The notes below the pieces were generated by a model that had not been told where the DNA came from, searched no databases, and saw only the letters and a list, made by a program, of their open reading frames with translations. From Bin55 sp028819195 (GTDB lineage: Bacteria; Pseudomonadota; Gammaproteobacteria; Pseudomonadales; Azotimanducaceae): a stretch of 64,000 nt of DNA. Position numbers and translations under genes: made by a program. Of the stretch, positions 9,896-18,506 are shown one piece after another (within the stretch, counting starts at the first letter, position 1; every line of letters begins with the position of its first letter). The stretch spans positions 1 through 64,000 of the forward strand of contig JAPPMF010000009.1 of NCBI GenBank assembly GCA_028819195.1, read 5' to 3'.

Positions 9896-9915
9896 ATTCT
9901 TACGCCTGTAAGAAT
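9896..9915. repeat. perfect 8-bp hairpin after the SNase operon
   Basis: ATTCTTAC (9896-9903) and GTAAGAAT (9908-9915) form a perfect stem with a 4-nt loop. A second pair, GGACAAC (9880-9886) and GTTGTCC (9933-9939), brackets it. There is no T-tract, but the position 40 nt after the 260-residue gene suggests a transcript-end structure or the flank of the adjoining IS remnant. Confidence 0.4.
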
Positions 9916-9924
9916 GTGGTGAGC

Positions 9925-10693
9925 TCACAAGGTTGTCCCAATTTCCGTGAGTGCACCTAATTTCGATTCATTTGAACAAGTTTCAACTTTAACCTTCAAT
10001 TTCGTACGCGCTTGCTCAAATTCTGCCAGCAACTGAAAACCTAACACTAACTGCTTCCGTTCAAAGCTATAAGAACCTTCGATAAACTCAATGATTTTCA
10101 TTCTCGCCTCGGCGCGGGTCGCAAAGCGCCGGCGGAGTTGATGCTGAATCAACTCCTTTTCCTACGCCTCACCGTCATCGAATTATCAAAACGATTCCAC
10201 ACCGCCCCATCGATTGCACGATGTTCGTCGCATAACAAACTCAAAGAAATTGGTCGAAATGTATTGCAAACCCCGATCTGATTGATCAAGTACACCAACA
10301 CGTACATGGTGTTTGGCAATCGCCGTCCGCTGGACCTTTACCATGAGCTCTAAACACTTTCCGGACGCTCATAGATCAACCCTCAATGTGCGGCGGAAGA
10401 CATCTCTTTAATGATCGACAGGTACAAAGTACCGTCCAATGTGGGAATACATATACAGCATCGGCAACCCAGATCTGATTCGGACTGTTGGCCTGAAACT
10501 TCTACCTGACAAGAAAGAACCTCAACTACCGCCGAACCGCCATTCGCCGCGTCTAATTAACTCGGTATCGTAGGGACCTACAGTTCAAATTCTCGCGCTA
10601 GCGACGTGACACCCCGGCCCGATTAAGCCAACTTGACAACTTGCCCGCGACATTCGGTCTGAAAGTGTTCTTAGACAAAAATGGGTTCCTCCT
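9925..10693 (-). mobile_element. decayed IS3-family insertion sequence
   Basis: On the minus strand, pieces of both IS3 transposase frames can be read through several stops and frameshifts. Near 10678-10580 there is orfA-like sequence (GQVVKLA, then SLAREFEL) behind an AGGAGG site and a TTG start. Near 10510-10430 is an orfB integrase start (PNQIWVADAVY). Near 10290 is SDRGLQYIST, and near 10215 a degraded QSMGR-x-GN-x-x-DN. At 10152-9925 is the C-terminal block (ATRAEAR, then LGFQLLAEFE). A CCCAATTTCCGTGA-like end near 9935 resembles a degraded IS3 terminal repeat. At about 0.77 kb against roughly 1.2 kb for intact members, it has internal deletions and cannot transpose itself. Confidence 0.85.
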
Positions 10694-11049
10694 ATGTTGA
10701 AGAAAAGATTTTTTTTCTACAAACTCGCACCTATACCAAAGTTAGTAGACTGAAGAGTGTTTGTACTAAATGTGCCCATTCATACGCTTTTTTTAATCTT
10801 GGTCTTGAATTTTCAGATGAAGACCATATATTCCTAACTAACCGTAACCCAACCGCTAGAACACGCGGATTTGATCCAACCATTCTTAGGTTCAGACTGA
10901 GTCCAAGATTTAATCGTTATACAATCAAAAAAAATATGTTTGTACTATACAAAATTAGAACTCAAGGAAATCAACACCCATATCTTGATCCTCCACTAGA
11001 TTGGTGTAAGAACGAGAACGAAGTCGATGTATGTTTCTTCGAGAATTAA
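10681..11049 (+). CDS. doubtful hypothetical protein, possibly a 3' gene fragment
   Basis: A 122-codon frame starts inside the IS remnant and has no Shine-Dalgarno. The part after about codon 20 has protein-like composition (paired Cys at about 27-31, many basic and aromatic residues). It may be the 3' part of a gene truncated by the IS insertion rather than an intact gene. I recognise no family. It lies 112 nt upstream of the OLD-type gene, on the same strand. Confidence 0.3.
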   Translation: MGSSYVEEKIFFLQTRTYTKVSRLKSVCTKCAHSYAFFNLGLEFSDEDHIFLTNRNPTARTRGFDPTILRFRLSPRFNRYTIKKNMFVLYKIRTQGNQHPYLDPPLDWCKNENEVDVCFFEN

Positions 11050-11161
11050 AAAGTCTAAGACTTCCGATGATTACATTGAAGCGCATGATTCACAAGATTT
11101 TTCACAGAAAACTGCTGAATATCGACCAAAATCCAATAACTAGAAAAATGAGGAGAAAAGT

Positions 11162-13258
11162 ATGACTTTAACAGCTAAGAGTTTCAGAGTTCAGAACTAC
11201 AGGAACATAGTCGATAGCGGGTGGATTGAATTAGAAAGAGTGTCCGCGTTTGTTGGTCGTAATGAGTCTGGAAAGTCCGCACTGCTCAAGGCTCTTCACA
11301 AGTTTAATCCAGCTACAAAGGAACCCTACGACGCCGTGGATGAGTTCCCACGTGATCGATACGTGTCCGACTATACGGACGGTAAAGATTGGCCAGTTTG
11401 TAGCGTAAAATTTGAACTCGATCAAGAGTTTCGAGACAAACTTTTTGAAGAATTAGCAATAGATAATGTTCCGACAAATCTCATACTCACACGTTACTAC
11501 GATAATTCGCTTCGCTATCGTCTCAACGTCAACGACCAGCAAGACTCTGAAGCAATCGACAACATCTCGAACTACACAGAGTTAACTACTTCAAAGTCGT
11601 TAATCATTAAAACACTAGAAGCACTGACGTCAGAGATACAGACACTAATCGACGAGGGCACAGATGATGACAACGAAGCGAAGTCTGTTTGGACCGAAAT
11701 TCGGGACTTTGTAGCACAGGCGGAATACGAATTCAAAAATTCAAGTACTTGGTATTCCGAAAATGCTATTAAGCTTCTTGAAAACTTTCAAGAAAAACTA
11801 AATACCCACGATTCACAGGAAATTCCCAAATCTGTTAAACAGGATTTACAACACCTCGATTCTTACGCGAAAGACCTTGAGATCTTACACCGAGTCTTAA
11901 ATGAGTTGCCTGTTTTTATCTACTTCGAGAATTACGGTATTCTTGAAAGTGAAATTTACTTTCCTCAGTTCTTGCATGAATTTCAATCAAACCGCGATCG
12001 AGCACGTGTCCGAACCGTTAATGCCTTGTTTGAACATGTAAAACTTTCACCAACAGATATTGCGGAGCTTGGGCGAGAAGACGCACAAGAACATGACATT
12101 CAAGAGGAGGCAATCAAGCTAGACTTAGAACGTAAACGAGAACGAAGCATTAAATTAAGCTCAGCATCAAACGTTATCACAGAGAAATTCAGCAAGTGGT
12201 ACGGTCAAAGAAGACACAAGATTCGATACGATGTCGATGGTCAGTATTTTCGAATTTGGATTAGTGACGATCGACGACCAAATGTTGAGATTGAACTAGA
12301 GAATAGGAGTAAAGGGTTTCAATGGTTCTTCTCGTTTTATCTGATTTTCCTAGTAGAATCCCAGCAAGGACATAAGAACGCGATTCTGCTTCTTGATGAA
12401 CCAGGTTTAAACCTACACCCGACCGCTCAACAGGACCTTATCTCGTTTTTCGACGAGTTAAGTAAGGAAAACCAGTTGCTTTACACAACACATTCGCCAT
12501 TTCTGATTGATGGCGAACAAATACACCGTGTCCGGCCAGTCACTGAAGATGAAGCTGGACATTCACAGATTTCTCAGAATGGATGGCCTGCTGACCGAGA
12601 TACGATATTTCCGCTACAAGCCGCAGCTGGTTACGCGATGCTAAAAGGACTTTTCCAACGAAAAAAGAATTTGTTAGTAGAGGGGTTCACAGATTACATG
12701 TATCTTCATGCTCTTAATCTACACTGTGCAGCATTGGGGCACGCAAGTCTGCCGGAAGACGTCTTCATCACACCATGTGGTGGTACCAAACACGTAGGGC
12801 ACATCGCAGCCCTGTTTCTCGGCCAAAAAGTTCGCCCATTAATTTTGTTAGACGGCGATGAAGCTGGACGAGTTCGTAGGAATGCATTAACTAAAGAGCT
12901 GTACTCTTGCTACCAAGATTCTGTGATTCTGTTAGACGATGTTCTCGGACAGCAATATCGTGAAATCGAAGATGTCATTGGTCTTGACATAATTCTTCAG
13001 AAACTTAATGAATATATTTCCGCAGAGCTTACAATCGAATCACAGGACAATCCAGAGGAAAGTGTAGTGCCTCGAATTAAGCGGGCTGCAAAAGAAAAAA
13101 ACATCGATCTACCAGAGGGGTGGAAGAACGAAATTGCCCGTAGGATTGCTACTGAATGGTCAACTTCAAATCCAAAGGAACAAAGCCAGGAGATTCTCAA
13201 ACTAGCTGAACTGTTGTTTGAGAACATCTCTAGCAGCTTCACAAAGAACGTTGACTAA
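11162..13258 (+). CDS. OLD-family ATP-dependent endonuclease (ABC ATPase plus TOPRIM)
   Basis: This 698-residue protein combines an ABC/SMC-like ATPase with a TOPRIM nuclease domain, the layout of OLD proteins. The Walker A is GRNESGKS (32-39). The central 150-330 region is helical and charged. A LLLDEPG Walker B follows near 408-414, then NLHP and a switch His in TTHSPF near 440. The TOPRIM domain starts at LVEGFTDY (about 503-511) with the catalytic Glu and continues to LLDGDEAGR (about 562-570) with the DxD pair. OLD enzymes nick or degrade DNA and act in phage exclusion. No UvrD-like helicase (GajB) or reverse transcriptase adjoins it, so this is a solitary OLD. GAGGAG precedes the ATG by 6 nt. 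Confidence 0.88.
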   Translation: MTLTAKSFRVQNYRNIVDSGWIELERVSAFVGRNESGKSALLKALHKFNPATKEPYDAVDEFPRDRYVSDYTDGKDWPVCSVKFELDQEFRDKLFEELAIDNVPTNLILTRYYDNSLRYRLNVNDQQDSEAIDNISNYTELTTSKSLIIKTLEALTSEIQTLIDEGTDDDNEAKSVWTEIRDFVAQAEYEFKNSSTWYSENAIKLLENFQEKLNTHDSQEIPKSVKQDLQHLDSYAKDLEILHRVLNELPVFIYFENYGILESEIYFPQFLHEFQSNRDRARVRTVNALFEHVKLSPTDIAELGREDAQEHDIQEEAIKLDLERKRERSIKLSSASNVITEKFSKWYGQRRHKIRYDVDGQYFRIWISDDRRPNVEIELENRSKGFQWFFSFYLIFLVESQQGHKNAILLLDEPGLNLHPTAQQDLISFFDELSKENQLLYTTHSPFLIDGEQIHRVRPVTEDEAGHSQISQNGWPADRDTIFPLQAAAGYAMLKGLFQRKKNLLVEGFTDYMYLHALNLHCAALGHASLPEDVFITPCGGTKHVGHIAALFLGQKVRPLILLDGDEAGRVRRNALTKELYSCYQDSVILLDDVLGQQYREIEDVIGLDIILQKLNEYISAELTIESQDNPEESVVPRIKRAAKEKNIDLPEGWKNEIARRIATEWSTSNPKEQSQEILKLAELLFENISSSFTKNVD

Positions 13259-14082
13259 GCGCTGCAGTACCCAACATACCATCAATCGTATTTCTTCCCA
13301 CGGAATTATTTCAAGTCTTTTTCCAAGAAAAGCGCACTCTGGTATCGTTCGTGAAGAGCATTGAAACAATGTGATCAGAAATTCTTAATGTCGCTCAATA
13401 TGTGAATTATGAAGTTACATAGTCGATTGTCAGCAAGGAGTTCACGTCTTAATTACCTAGTCTAAGCAGTTTTTCGCCAAGTTTTACCCGTTTTAGCGAA
13501 ATTTTGTTCGAAAATAGTAGGAAATTAGCATAGGACTACAGGATAATGCTTCACCTTTCGGTGCAATTGTTGAATGGTACCTGTGAGTTGATAACAATAT
13601 CAGTTATCGGAGATGGGAAAACCTTCGGTATTTTCGCTAAGAGATTGTATAACCGCACCCAAGTCTTTGTGTTGAACACCTTGAGACTAACATTTTTTTG
13701 TCAAAAAAATATGGTGCCATAGATTCAACCACTGACGAAAAAACAATGTCACTAATCGAGAATCGCATCATTGAATTGCATTTGTAGACACTTTTCAACC
13801 AGCATTTGAACCCAAGCACTCATATATCGATGATCACAACTACAGTTCTTGCAATTCAAGCGGATTAATTCAACAGTCAACTCGGTGATTGCAACTACAG
13901 TTCCTTAAATAGTGTGAGAAGTCTGCAAAATATTTCAGTGGAACTGTAGAACAAACTAGTGTCGGGCATCCGCAAAATTGATCTTTCACAAATAACTTTG
14001 ACTTGAAATTTCACACAGTACCCCCATATAGAAACGTATATACGCTCGAACCATCAAATTCTAACAATCTTTGGATCACGAA
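13259..14082. other. long non-coding stretch upstream of the proteasome-like gene
   Basis: About 820 AT-rich bases contain no supported gene. A 60-codon minus frame at 13637-13819 is not convincing. The stretch holds the direct repeats at 13837-13903 and an imperfect inverted pair TTTCGC/GCGAAA near 13470-13500. The promoter of the next operon presumably lies in its right-hand part. Confidence 0.45.
13837..13903. repeat. pair of direct repeats, 55-nt spacing
   Basis: CAACTACAGTTC occurs exactly at 13837-13848 and 13892-13903. The match extends imperfectly upstream (TGATCA versus TGATTG) and downstream (TTG versus CTT). Fifty-five nt is close to five helical turns. The pair lies about 180 nt before the proteasome-like gene and could be operator sites or a relic duplication. 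Confidence 0.4.
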
Positions 14083-15372
14083 ATGACCGCAGAAGTAGCA
14101 ATCGCAAACAAAACCGCAGTCGCGTTAGCCGCAGATAGTGCCGTCTCCATAGGTCCAACAGCTGATAAAATCTACACTTCTGCGTTGAAAATTTTTCAAT
14201 TGGTAGAAGGCGCACCTGTCGGAATCATGGTTAGTGGTGACGCTGAATTTTTGGGCATACCTTGGGAAACCATCATTAAAGCTTACCGGGAAAAGAGAGG
14301 AAGGGGGCACCTAGCGAAATTGATTGACTATCGGGATGACTTCCTCGAGTTTGTCGAAACGCATGAAAAGTTATTTCCCACCGAGCTTCAAGACAGATAT
14401 GTCGACAAATTAATCGAGTCTTATTTCAGGTACGTTTTAAAGCTGATAAAGGATGAAACGGATAAATTGGTTAAACGTGGCGATCAAATTACAACCGACG
14501 AGACGACAAATCTTATCCAAGATGTAGTTTTCAAAGAACAAAACCGCGTAGCACAAGCAAACAGATTAGATGCTTTCAATGAAGAGGTTATTAGGCGTAT
14601 ACGAAGATCTTTCGTGCGTCGAGTTAACCGAATAAAAGAGGAGGTCTTCTTGGGATTACCGCTCTCTGACAGAACCTCTCGTATGCTTACAAACTTGACG
14701 TTTGACTTGCTGTCCAGAAGTGAAATGGGTGCTATGCATTCCGGTTTGGCATTTGCAGGTTTTGGAGATGACGAATACCTACCACGTATATACTCGGTCG
14801 CGCTAGAAATCATGTTTAACAATCGTATACGGTGGCATGAAGAAGACCGGTATGAAGTCAACGAAGAACAAGAAGACATTGCTGCAATAATACCATTTGC
14901 ACAAGCCGATATGGTCGACGCATTCATGCAAGGAATTCATCCCCAAATAGATCAAAACAGATTTATCACTGTTAAAACTGTACTAGAAACTTTTGTTGAT
15001 CGTATCGCTGCGATAACCGAACAAGAACACTTACAGCTAGGGATTCAACTGAGAGCAAACTTCGCGGAGTGTGTACAATCTATTTTGAGTGATATAAAGA
15101 CGGACTGGCAACTTCAATCGGAAGAACATGCGACACCGGTTATTTTGAATGTTTCAGTACTACCAAAAGATGAGCTGGGTGCAATGGCTGAATCCCTTGC
15201 AAATTTAACAAAGTTTCGTTTACGCGTTAGCCTGGAACGAGAAACTGTTTCTGGTCCAATCGATGTAGCCATAATTTCAAAAGGAGACGGTTTTGTTTGG
15301 CTGAAACGGAAACATTACTTTCAAGCAGAACTTAATCCAAGAGTTGTTTCAGAATACGATCGGAGAATCTAA
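14083..15372 (+). CDS. proteasome-beta/HslV-like Ntn hydrolase with long helical extension
   Basis: This 429-residue protein starts M-T-A-E. After Met removal, Thr1 would be the N-terminal nucleophile. Counting from it, Asp17 (ALAAD) falls exactly at the proteasome Asp/Glu17 position. K35 in LKIFQL aligns with catalytic Lys33 of KKLFQI in archaeal beta subunits with a 2-residue shift, and VSGDAEFL matches the following GxVGDAQ strand. This is the active-site pattern of self-compartmentalising peptidases. It is much longer than HslV, Anbu or beta subunits (about 175-250 aa), because a charged helical region of about 110-330 is inserted or appended. I chose the ATG at 14083, not an upstream TTG at 14071, because it exposes Thr1. 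A 89-codon gene follows immediately. The substrate is unknown. Confidence 0.75.
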   Translation: MTAEVAIANKTAVALAADSAVSIGPTADKIYTSALKIFQLVEGAPVGIMVSGDAEFLGIPWETIIKAYREKRGRGHLAKLIDYRDDFLEFVETHEKLFPTELQDRYVDKLIESYFRYVLKLIKDETDKLVKRGDQITTDETTNLIQDVVFKEQNRVAQANRLDAFNEEVIRRIRRSFVRRVNRIKEEVFLGLPLSDRTSRMLTNLTFDLLSRSEMGAMHSGLAFAGFGDDEYLPRIYSVALEIMFNNRIRWHEEDRYEVNEEQEDIAAIIPFAQADMVDAFMQGIHPQIDQNRFITVKTVLETFVDRIAAITEQEHLQLGIQLRANFAECVQSILSDIKTDWQLQSEEHATPVILNVSVLPKDELGAMAESLANLTKFRLRVSLERETVSGPIDVAIISKGDGFVWLKRKHYFQAELNPRVVSEYDRRI

Positions 15373-15642
15373 ATGGCTAAGTGCAGACCCAAATCCGAGC
15401 CAATACGTTTTTATTCAGGATTACAGATGATTAGACACTACATTCCTGACTACGGTAAAGACCAAGAAGTGCTCACGGTAGAGGAAGAAGCTAAACGTAC
15501 AGCAGCTCGAATCATGAGCAAAATCAAATTTACTTTAGAACAACCTTTTGGGTCAGAACCCACGATTACGGCAACAGTCGAAAAAGACAACCCGTCCTCT
15601 AGCAAAATTGAATCTGCGATCAACGAAAGCAGTAATCGTTAA
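15373..15642 (+). CDS. small hypothetical partner of the proteasome-like protein (89 aa)
   Basis: The ATG directly follows the stop of the proteasome-like gene with no gap, and CGGAG lies 8 nt upstream inside that gene, so the two form a coupled operon. The 89-residue product is hydrophilic, with an aromatic patch near residues 12-27, a helix at about 36-55 and a Ser/Asn-rich tail. There is no signal peptide. I recognise no family. The coupling suggests a regulator, adaptor or substrate of the hydrolase. Confidence 0.65.
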   Translation: MAKCRPKSEPIRFYSGLQMIRHYIPDYGKDQEVLTVEEEAKRTAARIMSKIKFTLEQPFGSEPTITATVEKDNPSSSKIESAINESSNR

Positions 15643-15696
15643 GAAACTTCAGCAAATCGGAAACTGACATATGAACTTCACCACCAACAAACAAGT

Positions 15697-15720
15697 GTCA
15701 CTTTTGGATCAAAAAGTGAC
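15697..15720. repeat. perfect 9-bp hairpin between convergent peptidase genes
   Basis: GTCACTTTT (15697-15705) and AAAAGTGAC (15712-15720) form a perfect stem with a 6-nt loop. It lies between the convergent proteasome-like operon and caspase-like gene. No T-tract follows on either strand. It could end or stabilise transcripts, or be an operator. A 36-codon frame at 15671-15781 crosses it but has no ribosome site. Confidence 0.45.
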
Positions 15721-15923
15721 TAGCAATGTGTTCCCAAAAACCGACGCAGACCCAACGTACAAGCGTTCACTTAAGAGTTGAAATTGATCTTTCTCTGACT
15801 CGAAAAGATTGGATGCATGTACCAGAACAATTTAGACAACGGATCTGCACACGAGTTAGGTGACAATCATTAAGATAATCCATCGGACGACTTCTAGATG
15901 ATTGAACCTAAACGAAGACTAAC

Positions 15924-16544
15924 TCAGACACAATTCAGTGTTGAGTTTTTACGTAATTTCAGTCTGTATGACAGCAAGACTAGTCCGCAGGCAACATTTT
16001 CCACGTCTTTCCGATACCCTTTTATAAGATTATCTGGTGTAAATATCCAATACTGGGCATTGCTAAAGAACAATAAATCGAATGGAGCTGACTCTGTCCA
16101 GTACACTTCTTCTGTATAACCGCAGACTGCTGCCGCACCGGTCTTTATCAGAAACGAATTCAAAAGTGAATCGGAAACGTTCATCAAGCAGCAAGAACCA
16201 AAATACACTATGCGATTTTTGCATCCGTTCTTCAAACGTTCCCCTAAATCTTCAAGAGACAAATCAGCACCCCATAGCGAAATGGAAGGTGGATCATCTG
16301 TACCATGTGCGGCAAAGTAAAGAATGGGATATGTGTTAAATTCTGCTTTGGCATACCGCTCTAAATGGAACGAAACTTCTTCCTTCGTAGCAATAGTCGC
16401 GTAAAAGTATGGGACCCGTAAATCAGATTGACGATTTAGCATTTCAAGAATCGGTTTAACGGAAGATTTGTCTTTGGCACTATCCCATCCAGAAGTTTCG
16501 AGACAATATATACCTTTTGATTGATAATTTTTACGAGCCGCCAC
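15924..16544 (-). CDS. caspase-like (clan CD) cysteine peptidase domain protein
   Basis: This 206-residue protein has the caspase/CHAT-type catalytic dyad layout. A hydrophobic strand ends in YFAAHG with His80, and 38 residues later a second strand, IVYFGSC, ends in Cys118. A strand and turn at 45-50 and a C-terminal Tyr-rich region complete a compact alpha/beta unit. Such peptidases are found as effectors of bacterial defence and signalling systems. No second domain is present, so any sensor must be a separate protein. GTG at 16544 is the start, with GAGGAG about 11 nt upstream. It converges on the proteasome-like operon. Confidence 0.7.
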   Translation of the reverse strand: MAARKNYQSKGIYCLETSGWDSAKDKSSVKPILEMLNRQSDLRVPYFYATIATKEEVSFHLERYAKAEFNTYPILYFAAHGTDDPPSISLWGADLSLEDLGERLKNGCKNRIVYFGSCCLMNVSDSLLNSFLIKTGAAAVCGYTEEVYWTESAPFDLLFFSNAQYWIFTPDNLIKGYRKDVENVACGLVLLSYRLKLRKNSTLNCV

Positions 16545-17105
16545 GATTACTCAACTCCTCATCTGTCTAACATAGAGAGCGATACATTGTAATGCTAGCG
16601 TCTCCTGTCAAAATGATGTACGAACCGGGTAATCTGTTAGCCTAAGGAAGTGATTAATGTCATTTGCAATTACAGAACCAAAGAAAGCAATCTAATCGAA
16701 GACTAGCTTGTTGAATCTTCCAAAGAAAGAGTGGTTAACGCATCGCCCCTTTTTGACAGCAGATCCGATCACAACAAATTTCATTAGACAAATTGGAAGC
16801 ACTTCGATAGTTTGAGCAAGGCGGCGACAGTCGCCAATGTTTAGCTTGAAGTTTTGTTTAGATGGTTGACAGCGAGTCCCAAGAATATGATCGGAAATTA
16901 GTTCCTAGGTAAAGATTTACTCGTACTCTAGTCAATCTTCAACACTGTTAAAACAAATTTTCAAATTTGCACAAACATTAGACCACTTACGTTCTGTGTT
17001 ATGTTTTAATATCAAAAAACTATAATATAAAGTCATTTTTTTGTTCATATCTCAGTGTAACAATAATATGGAACAAATCTGTATAAACTGTCTATAACCT
17101 AAAAA
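16545..17105. other. intergenic region between divergent caspase-like and Fic genes
   Basis: About 560 AT-rich bases have no supported reading frame. Near the right end, TATAAA (17082-17087) and TATAAC (17093-17098) are possible -10 elements for fic. The second would put the transcription start almost at the fic ATG. No clear -35 or repeat was found. Confidence 0.4.
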
Positions 17106-18260
17106 ATGGTTGTTCAATACGAAATTCGCTCTGGTAGGTATGAACATCAAACAGAAGGATATCGTGCTTTTGTTCCTGCTGCCTTACCACCCGATCCCCC
17201 TATAAAGTTCGACGGTAATTTACTATCTGCGCTTTCGCGAGCCGATCAAGCCTTAGGTAATCTAAATGGCGCCATCCGAACACTTCCAGAACCGCAGCTA
17301 TTCGTGTCGATGTACGTTCGACAGGAAGCTTTGCTTTCGAGTCGGATTGAAGGGACTCAAAGTTCATTACAAGAATTGTTGGAAGCTGAAGCTCAGTTGT
17401 TCGGGAATGATCGCTACAGTGATGCCTACGAAGTTGTCAACTATATTGCGGCTACACAGCTCGGACTCAAACAGATCGAAAATAATTCGATCACAATCCA
17501 ACTAATTCAAGACGTACACCACGAACTGCTACAAAATACCCGGGGATCTCATCTAACTCCAGGTGAATTCAGAACAAACCAGGTTTGGATAGGACCTGCA
17601 GGCTGCCGTATTCAGGAAGCTGAATTCATTCCTCCTCCTCCCAATCAAATTGAGTTGCATATGAAAGCACTAACTGACTTTATCGACCAAAATGACGAAT
17701 TTCCTTTATTAGTGAAAGTCGCGTTAGTTCACTCTCAATTTGAGACGATTCATCCGTTTCGCGACGGTAATGGACGTATCGGAAGACTGCTTATGACCTT
17801 AATATTGTGTAAAGCTAAAGTGCTAGAACATCCCGTGCTATATCTCTCATGGTTTTTCAATCGCCATCGTACGACATACTACGAAAAATTGCAGTCTGTA
17901 CGCGACGACGGTTCGTGGGAGGACTGGTTGATATTCTGCTTACGCGCGGTAGAAGAAGTCAGTAATCATGCTGCTACCACTGCCCAGTATATTCTTGCCA
18001 TGAGAGAGGGTGATCGCAATACAATCAATGAGAATTTCGGTCGAACTGCTGCCAATGGCCACCTCCTACTAGACAGCTTGTACGAGTTTCCTTCCACTAG
18101 TATCAATGAAGTCAAAGCATTGACAGGAATCTCATATGCATCGGCGAAGTTACTTGTAGATCGCATGATAGACAGCGGACTACTTCGGGAATACACCGGA
18201 TATTCGCGAAATAAACGGTATGTTTTATTCAGGTATCTGGATTTGTTCGACGATATGTAG
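17106..18260 (+). CDS. Fic family protein with inhibitory motif and C-terminal winged helix
   Basis: This 384-residue Fic enzyme would transfer AMP (or another phosphate-linked group) to a hydroxyl of a target protein. The full active-site loop HPFRDGNGRIGR is at about 216-227. The auto-inhibitory motif SSRIEGT at about 78-84, with its Glu, lies N-terminal to the core, making it a class II (intramolecularly inhibited) Fic. A DUF4172-like N-terminal helical part precedes the core, and a winged-helix segment (about 320-384) follows, suggesting DNA binding and autoregulation. No Shine-Dalgarno precedes the ATG. It stands alone, without a separate antitoxin. Family certain, target unknown. Confidence 0.92.
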   Translation: MVVQYEIRSGRYEHQTEGYRAFVPAALPPDPPIKFDGNLLSALSRADQALGNLNGAIRTLPEPQLFVSMYVRQEALLSSRIEGTQSSLQELLEAEAQLFGNDRYSDAYEVVNYIAATQLGLKQIENNSITIQLIQDVHHELLQNTRGSHLTPGEFRTNQVWIGPAGCRIQEAEFIPPPPNQIELHMKALTDFIDQNDEFPLLVKVALVHSQFETIHPFRDGNGRIGRLLMTLILCKAKVLEHPVLYLSWFFNRHRTTYYEKLQSVRDDGSWEDWLIFCLRAVEEVSNHAATTAQYILAMREGDRNTINENFGRTAANGHLLLDSLYEFPSTSINEVKALTGISYASAKLLVDRMIDSGLLREYTGYSRNKRYVLFRYLDLFDDM

Positions 18261-18506
18261 TATCCGAAATTCTCCTAGGTTATAAAATTTATCTTCATAT
18301 TGTTCTAGCATATACGAAATATGATGGACAAAGGTATTGCGATCAGAATAATCCATAGGTAATTGAAACTCTCACGGTTGATCAACGACTCAACCCTTAG
18401 CTGTTCATCAGGATGTAGACGAAACTTCTCAGTTATCTGTAGATTGACTTCGTCTAATGATACTAAAGTACATTAGTGGCAACAAATACGTGTGAGGACA
18501 TCAACC

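Noticed and set aside
11162..13258. Gabija system
   Set aside because: The OLD-type ATPase-TOPRIM protein would fit GajA, but no UvrD-like helicase (GajB) is adjacent.
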